From the NCBI RefSeq assembly GCF_017948455.1, contig NZ_JAFFSU010000015.1:142408-206407 (forward strand): a stretch of 64,000 bases of DNA. Direction: 5' to 3'. The notes beneath the pieces were generated by a model that was not told where the DNA came from, made no database searches, and saw only the letters and a list, made by a program, of their open reading frames with translations. The stretch comes from Streptomyces sp. GESEQ-4. Its GTDB lineage: Bacteria > Actinomycetota > Actinomycetes > Streptomycetales > Streptomycetaceae. Below are positions 60,494 through 64,000 of the stretch, one piece after another. Made by a program: the position numbers and the translations under genes. How positions within the stretch are numbered: position 1 is the first letter of the stretch; the number at the start of each line of letters is the position of its first letter.

Positions 60494-61933
60494 GTGAGCA
60501 CCGAGCTGCGTCGTCTGCGCAATTACATCGACGGTGAGTTCCGGGACGCCGCCGACGGACGGACCACCGAGGTGGTCAACCCCGTGACGGGCGAGGCGTA
60601 CGCGACCGCGCCGCTGTCCGGGCAGGCGGACGTCGACGCCGCGATGGCTGCCGCCGCCGCGGCCTTCCCGGCCTGGCGCGACACCACCCCGGCCGAGCGG
60701 CAGAAGGCCCTCCTGAAGATCGCGGACGCGTTCGAGGAGCGGGCGGAGGAATTGATCGCGGCCGAGGTGGAGAACACCGGCAAGCCGATCGGGCTCACCC
60801 GGTCCGAGGAGATCCCGCCGATGGTCGACCAGATCCGGTTCTTCGCCGGGGCGGCGCGGATGCTGGAAGGCCGTTCCGCCGGTGAGTACATGGAGGGGCT
60901 GACCTCGATCGTCCGGCGCGAGCCGGTCGGCGTCTGCGCGCAGGTCGCGCCGTGGAACTACCCGATGATGATGGCCGTATGGAAGTTCGCGCCGGCGCTG
61001 GCCGCGGGCAACACGGTCGTCCTCAAGCCGTCCGACACGACTCCGGCGTCGACGGTCCTGATCGCCGAGATCATCGGGTCGATCGTGCCCAAGGGTGTCT
61101 TCAACGTCATCTGCGGCGACCGTGAGAGCGGGCGGATGATGGTCGAGCACCCCGTCCCGGCGATGGCCTCCATCACCGGTTCCGTGCGCGCCGGCATGCA
61201 GGTCGCCGAGTCCGCGTCCAAGGACGTCAAGCGGGTCCACCTGGAGCTGGGCGGCAAGGCGCCGGTCGTCGTCTTCGAGGACACCGACATCGCCAAGGCC
61301 GTCGAGGACATCTCCGTCGCGGGCTTCTTCAACGCCGGTCAGGACTGTACGGCCGCCTGCCGCGTCCTCGTCCACGAGGCGATCCACGACGAGTTCGTCG
61401 CGGCGCTGGCGAAGGCCGCGGCCGACACGAAGACGGGGCAGCCGGACGATGAGGACGTGCTGTACGGGCCGCTGAACAACCCGAACCAGCTGAAGCAGGT
61501 GACCGGGTTCATCGAGCGGCTGCCGGCGCACGCGCGCGTGGAGGCCGGGGGCAAGCGGGTCGGCGACAAGGGGTACTTCTTCGCGCCGACCGTCGTTTCC
61601 GGCGTCAAGCAGGACGACGAGATCATCCAGAAGGAGGTCTTCGGGCCGGTCATCACCGTTCAGTCCTTCTCGAACGAGGAGCAGGCCGTCGAGTGGGCGA
61701 ACGGTGTGGAGTACGCGCTCGCGTCGTCGGTGTGGACGAAGGACCACGGGCGTGCGATGCGGATGTCCAAGGCGCTGGACTTCGGGTGCGTGTGGATCAA
61801 CACGCATATTCCGCTGGTTGCGGAGATGCCGCACGGTGGGTTCAAGAAGTCGGGGTACGGCAAGGATCTTTCGGCGTACGGGTTCGATGACTACACGCGG
61901 ATCAAGCATGTGATGACGTCGCTGGAGGGGTAG
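60494..61933 (+). CDS. Gamma-aminobutyraldehyde dehydrogenase-like aldehyde dehydrogenase
   Basis: 479 residues from GTG 60494 with ACAGGAGG upstream. NAD(P)-dependent oxidation of an amino aldehyde. Cofactor site GVCAQVAPWNYPMMMAVWK (about 139-157), ITGSVRAGMQVAESASKD (about 228-245), catalytic Glu in LELGGKAP (about 253-260), and catalytic Cys in FNAGQDCTAACR (Cys about residue 284). Canonical for gamma-aminobutyraldehyde/betaine aldehyde dehydrogenases. The product with the aminotransferase across the gap would form putrescine to GABA to succinate-type chemistry. Confidence 0.9.
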   Translation: MSTELRRLRNYIDGEFRDAADGRTTEVVNPVTGEAYATAPLSGQADVDAAMAAAAAAFPAWRDTTPAERQKALLKIADAFEERAEELIAAEVENTGKPIGLTRSEEIPPMVDQIRFFAGAARMLEGRSAGEYMEGLTSIVRREPVGVCAQVAPWNYPMMMAVWKFAPALAAGNTVVLKPSDTTPASTVLIAEIIGSIVPKGVFNVICGDRESGRMMVEHPVPAMASITGSVRAGMQVAESASKDVKRVHLELGGKAPVVVFEDTDIAKAVEDISVAGFFNAGQDCTAACRVLVHEAIHDEFVAALAKAAADTKTGQPDDEDVLYGPLNNPNQLKQVTGFIERLPAHARVEAGGKRVGDKGYFFAPTVVSGVKQDDEIIQKEVFGPVITVQSFSNEEQAVEWANGVEYALASSVWTKDHGRAMRMSKALDFGCVWINTHIPLVAEMPHGGFKKSGYGKDLSAYGFDDYTRIKHVMTSLEG

Positions 61934-61939
61934 GTCGTT

Positions 61940-62022
61940 GGTTGGCTGCGGGTGCGTGGGGGCTGGTCGCGCCCACGCGGCGGAGCCGCAAATCGATACA
62001 GCCCCGCGCCCCTAACGGCGTT
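61940..62022. repeat. Dispersed repeat family 1-related element after the dehydrogenase
   Basis: GGTTGGCTGCGGGTGCGTGG, then GGGCTGGTCGCGCCCACGCG, GCGGAGCCGC and a right end CCCCGCGCCCCTAACGGCG shared in part with family 1. GCGGC-GGA-GCCGC inside is a short hairpin. Likely terminator or REP-like element. Confidence 0.7.
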
Positions 62023-62098
62023 GCGGTCAACGGGGCTCGACGCTCCTCCCTCTCCCGTCGGTCCGTGCTGGACTTGACCACGCAGTTGGAGGCGGGAG

Positions 62099-62620
62099 TG
62101 TCGGTTCGGCGAAGTGAGCCGGTCGGTCATCAAGGAGAGCGACTCCTCCCCTCCGACGGAGCGCCGCCGGAGGTCCCCCTCGTGCAGCCGCCGCTGGGTC
62201 GCCGGGTGTGGACCCGGCCCCTCCTGTTCGGCCTGGTCCTCCTCGTTGTCTACGTCGTCGAATCCACCGTCTCGGCCCGGTCGGCGGTCTACCTGCGCCA
62301 GAGCCTCGCCGCCTCCCTCACGGAGCCGCCGCTGGGTCGCGGCCTACCAGGCCGGCACAGTCGTGGGCCGCGCCGCCACCGCCCGACTCGTGCAACGGTT
62401 CGGAGTGGTCTCGCCTCCGCCGCGCGGCTGCGTCCCGATGCCTCGGAGGCGGTCCTGGCGCGCCTGAACTCTTCAACTACGTCAGCGTCATCACCGGCGG
62501 AGCCGTGAGCGAACTCCTAGGCTCCACCGGCCAGTTCCCGTCTTGCCTACGCGGCTCCGGCCGCCCTGGCGTTCCTTCTCCTGAAGCCAGGCCGGCCGAT
62601 GGAGGGGGATTGCCCGTGTG
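62099..62620 (+). pseudogene. Decayed MFS transporter (frameshifted, internally deleted)
   Basis: Transporter-like pieces appear in successive different frames: VWTRPLLFGLVLLVVYVVES plus SAVYLRQSLAASL (about 62202-62323); WVAAYQAGTVVGRAATARLV plus QRFGVV (62333-62410); LFNYVSVITGGAVSELLGST (about 62469-62527); RLAYAAPAALAFLLLKPGRP (62539-62598). The first pair looks like helix 1 and the helix 2-3 loop of a major-facilitator protein; the last two look like helices 11 and 12. Only about 520 bases remain of a normal 1.2 kb, so both frameshifts and a large internal deletion are implied. No intact open frame exists. Confidence 0.7.
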
Positions 62621-62708
62621 GTGCTTGCCGGGCGCAGGCACGGCGATGGGCTCAGGGCGGCCGTACCGCCGCTGCCGTGGTGAGTGATACCCCCAGATGG
62701 CCCAGAGG

Positions 62709-63911
62709 TCATCCGGCGCCCAAGCCGTCAGGCGTGGCCGGGACGGTTTCGCGTACAACCAAGTACACCGCGTGCACCGCGAGCACACGCTCGATCTCGT
62801 CGATGATCGGTGCGAAAAACTGCTGTCGGTGGTCCGCGTCCGTCATGGAGGTGACCGCGAAGTACATGCTGCCGAACGCCGCGAAGAGCGTGGCGTTCCG
62901 CAACATCGCGACCGGGATGACGGGGAAAAGGACAGACGTCTCGGGTTTCTCGCCGATCCACTGTTCCGCCGTCTCGGGCGTGACCACCAGCACGCCCAGA
63001 GCAAGGAAGAAGGCGAACAGCGCCGAGCCGACCACCGCCGCCTGCACGAGCTGGCGGCTGGCCAGCATCAGCAGCAGATTGCGTTCCTGCCGTGCGGTCA
63101 GCGGCATTGCAGGCAGCTGACCGCCGGACGCCAGGTGTTCGACCGGCGCACCGGCCAAGGGCGTGCCCTGGCACGCCGCCGACAGAGTGGGCAGGCTGAG
63201 ATCCTGCTCGACCCGGCCGATCTCGTCGCGCAGGCGGGCAGCGGCGGCAAGCACGGTGATCGCAGCGAAAAGCACGACGACGAGCCCGACGCGCCACCAC
63301 GCCAACCGGTTCATGGCCTGCCACAACTCGCCGGTGAAGAACAGGAAGAGTGTGACGAAGAGCAACGCCGGCAGTGCCCGGCCCAGCAGGTGCACGCTGT
63401 TGCGCAGATCAAAGACCGAGTGACGGATCGCCCGGCGCAGCAGCGTGCCGAGGCCGTATGTCGTGGCGACAAGTGTGGCGACGAAGGCTGCGGCGAAGAA
63501 GATCACGAAACCCAGCAGGCCGGCCACGTTGCCGCCCGGCGGAGTGACGGCTCCGTCGACGGCGAGCTGCAACAGAGGTACCGCGACCGGCATCGTGGCA
63601 TACACGGAGAGGATCGCAATGACGGTCCTGCGCGAGAAACGGGGAAGCCGCCGTACGAAAACGGTACTTGTACCCCACGCGGCCAGCGTCATCACGGCGA
63701 CGCCACCAAGGAGGACCCACCCCTGCGAACCCGCGGACCTGAGCGGGACGAGCCAGGCCAGGCTGGCCAGCGCCACGAAGGCCAGCGACGGCAGCATGCG
63801 GGGGAGTACGTGACCGACGAAGCCGTAACCCTCGATCATCGTGGGTACGCCTCGCCGGACGAACCAATGCTCGGTTCGGCGCAGCGTCGCCTGCGACACC
63901 GTGTACGGCAT
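62709..63911 (-). CDS. Uncharacterised multi-pass membrane protein
   Basis: 400 residues. Hydrophobic segments at about residues 36-57, 66-80, 96-120, 130-158, 184-198, 206-228, 293-318 and 335-356, so about eight membrane helices. A cytoplasmic stretch of about 55 residues between the sixth and seventh (EIGRVEQDLSLPTLSAACQG on) is the main soluble part. I do not recognise the family; it looks like a conserved Streptomyces integral membrane protein with charged C-terminal helix (DADHRQQFFAPIIDEIERVL). It may be a sensor or transporter. No Shine-Dalgarno is evident. Bases 63912-64000 hold nothing I can assign. Confidence 0.6.
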   Translation of the reverse strand: MPYTVSQATLRRTEHWFVRRGVPTMIEGYGFVGHVLPRMLPSLAFVALASLAWLVPLRSAGSQGWVLLGGVAVMTLAAWGTSTVFVRRLPRFSRRTVIAILSVYATMPVAVPLLQLAVDGAVTPPGGNVAGLLGFVIFFAAAFVATLVATTYGLGTLLRRAIRHSVFDLRNSVHLLGRALPALLFVTLFLFFTGELWQAMNRLAWWRVGLVVVLFAAITVLAAAARLRDEIGRVEQDLSLPTLSAACQGTPLAGAPVEHLASGGQLPAMPLTARQERNLLLMLASRQLVQAAVVGSALFAFFLALGVLVVTPETAEQWIGEKPETSVLFPVIPVAMLRNATLFAAFGSMYFAVTSMTDADHRQQFFAPIIDEIERVLAVHAVYLVVRETVPATPDGLGAG

Positions 63912-64000
63912 GGTTGATCGGCCCTTTGGTCACCACGGAATGAGCGATCCGAACATCAACTCGACCGCACCTTATGCCAAGGCTCATGACCAGTGACGGC

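Overview
The window is high-GC actinobacterial DNA with GTG starts, strong third-position GC and AGGAGG-like ribosome sites. Gene order closely matches the Streptomyces chromosome core (compared from memory with S. coelicolor from about SCO5568 to SCO5657: coaD, smc, glcP, ftsY, nsdA, amtB-glnK-glnD, ffh, rpsP-trmD-rplS, sipWXYZ, dprA, whiG, rpsB-tsf-pyrH-frr-cdsA, rlmN). I take it to be a Streptomyces chromosome. I see no phage, plasmid, CRISPR or tRNA/rRNA genes.

Layout. 1-7.4 kb: tail of rsmD, coaD, a SepIVA/DivIVA-like coiled-coil gene, the DUF177-rpmF-rnc-mutM cluster, an HxlR regulator, a CAP-domain surface protein, acylphosphatase and a small coiled-coil protein. 7.5-15.2 kb: smc, glucose permease glcP, a flavin-dependent monooxygenase and SRP receptor ftsY. 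15.2-22.3 kb: a primase-polymerase-like protein, developmental regulator nsdA and the nitrogen operon amtB-glnK-glnD behind a GlnR box. 22.5-29.4 kb: SRP protein ffh, an ftsH, a methyltransferase, an archaeal-type prolyl-tRNA synthetase and a SprT-like protein. 29.8-40.1 kb: a long ribosome/secretion run (rpsP, khpA, rimM, trmD, rplS, four type I signal peptidases, Nudix, DUF2469, yraN, yifB, dprA). 40.4-49.4 kb: whiG, a TetR regulator, an M23 peptidase, then rpsB-tsf-pyrH-frr-cdsA, an SRPBCC protein and rlmN. 49.5-53.4 kb: a TPP riboswitch driving the thiamine ABC transporter thiBPQ. 53.6-64 kb is more accessory: an LAETG surface protein, a LOG-family protein, a VOC protein, a degenerate-looking ABC pair, a GABA/polyamine-type aminotransferase with its AsnC regulator and divergent aldehyde dehydrogenase, a decayed MFS transporter and an unknown membrane protein.

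The functional themes are translation and RNA maturation, SRP-dependent targeting (ffh and ftsY) followed by signal peptide cleavage (sipWXYZ), chromosome organisation (smc), nitrogen control and differentiation (nsdA, whiG).

The most unusual signal is two dispersed GC-rich repeat families that normally lie between genes but here have each entered a coding sequence in frame: family 1 inside the hinge of SMC, and family 2 inside an ABC permease. Other leads are a duplicated 30-residue motif plus a prion-like tail in the SepIVA-like protein, a ribosome site buried in a perfect hairpin before the flavin monooxygenase, paired hairpins in the rpsB leader, a stop-codon run-on of sipX into sipY, and several clean palindromic operators of unknown regulator.
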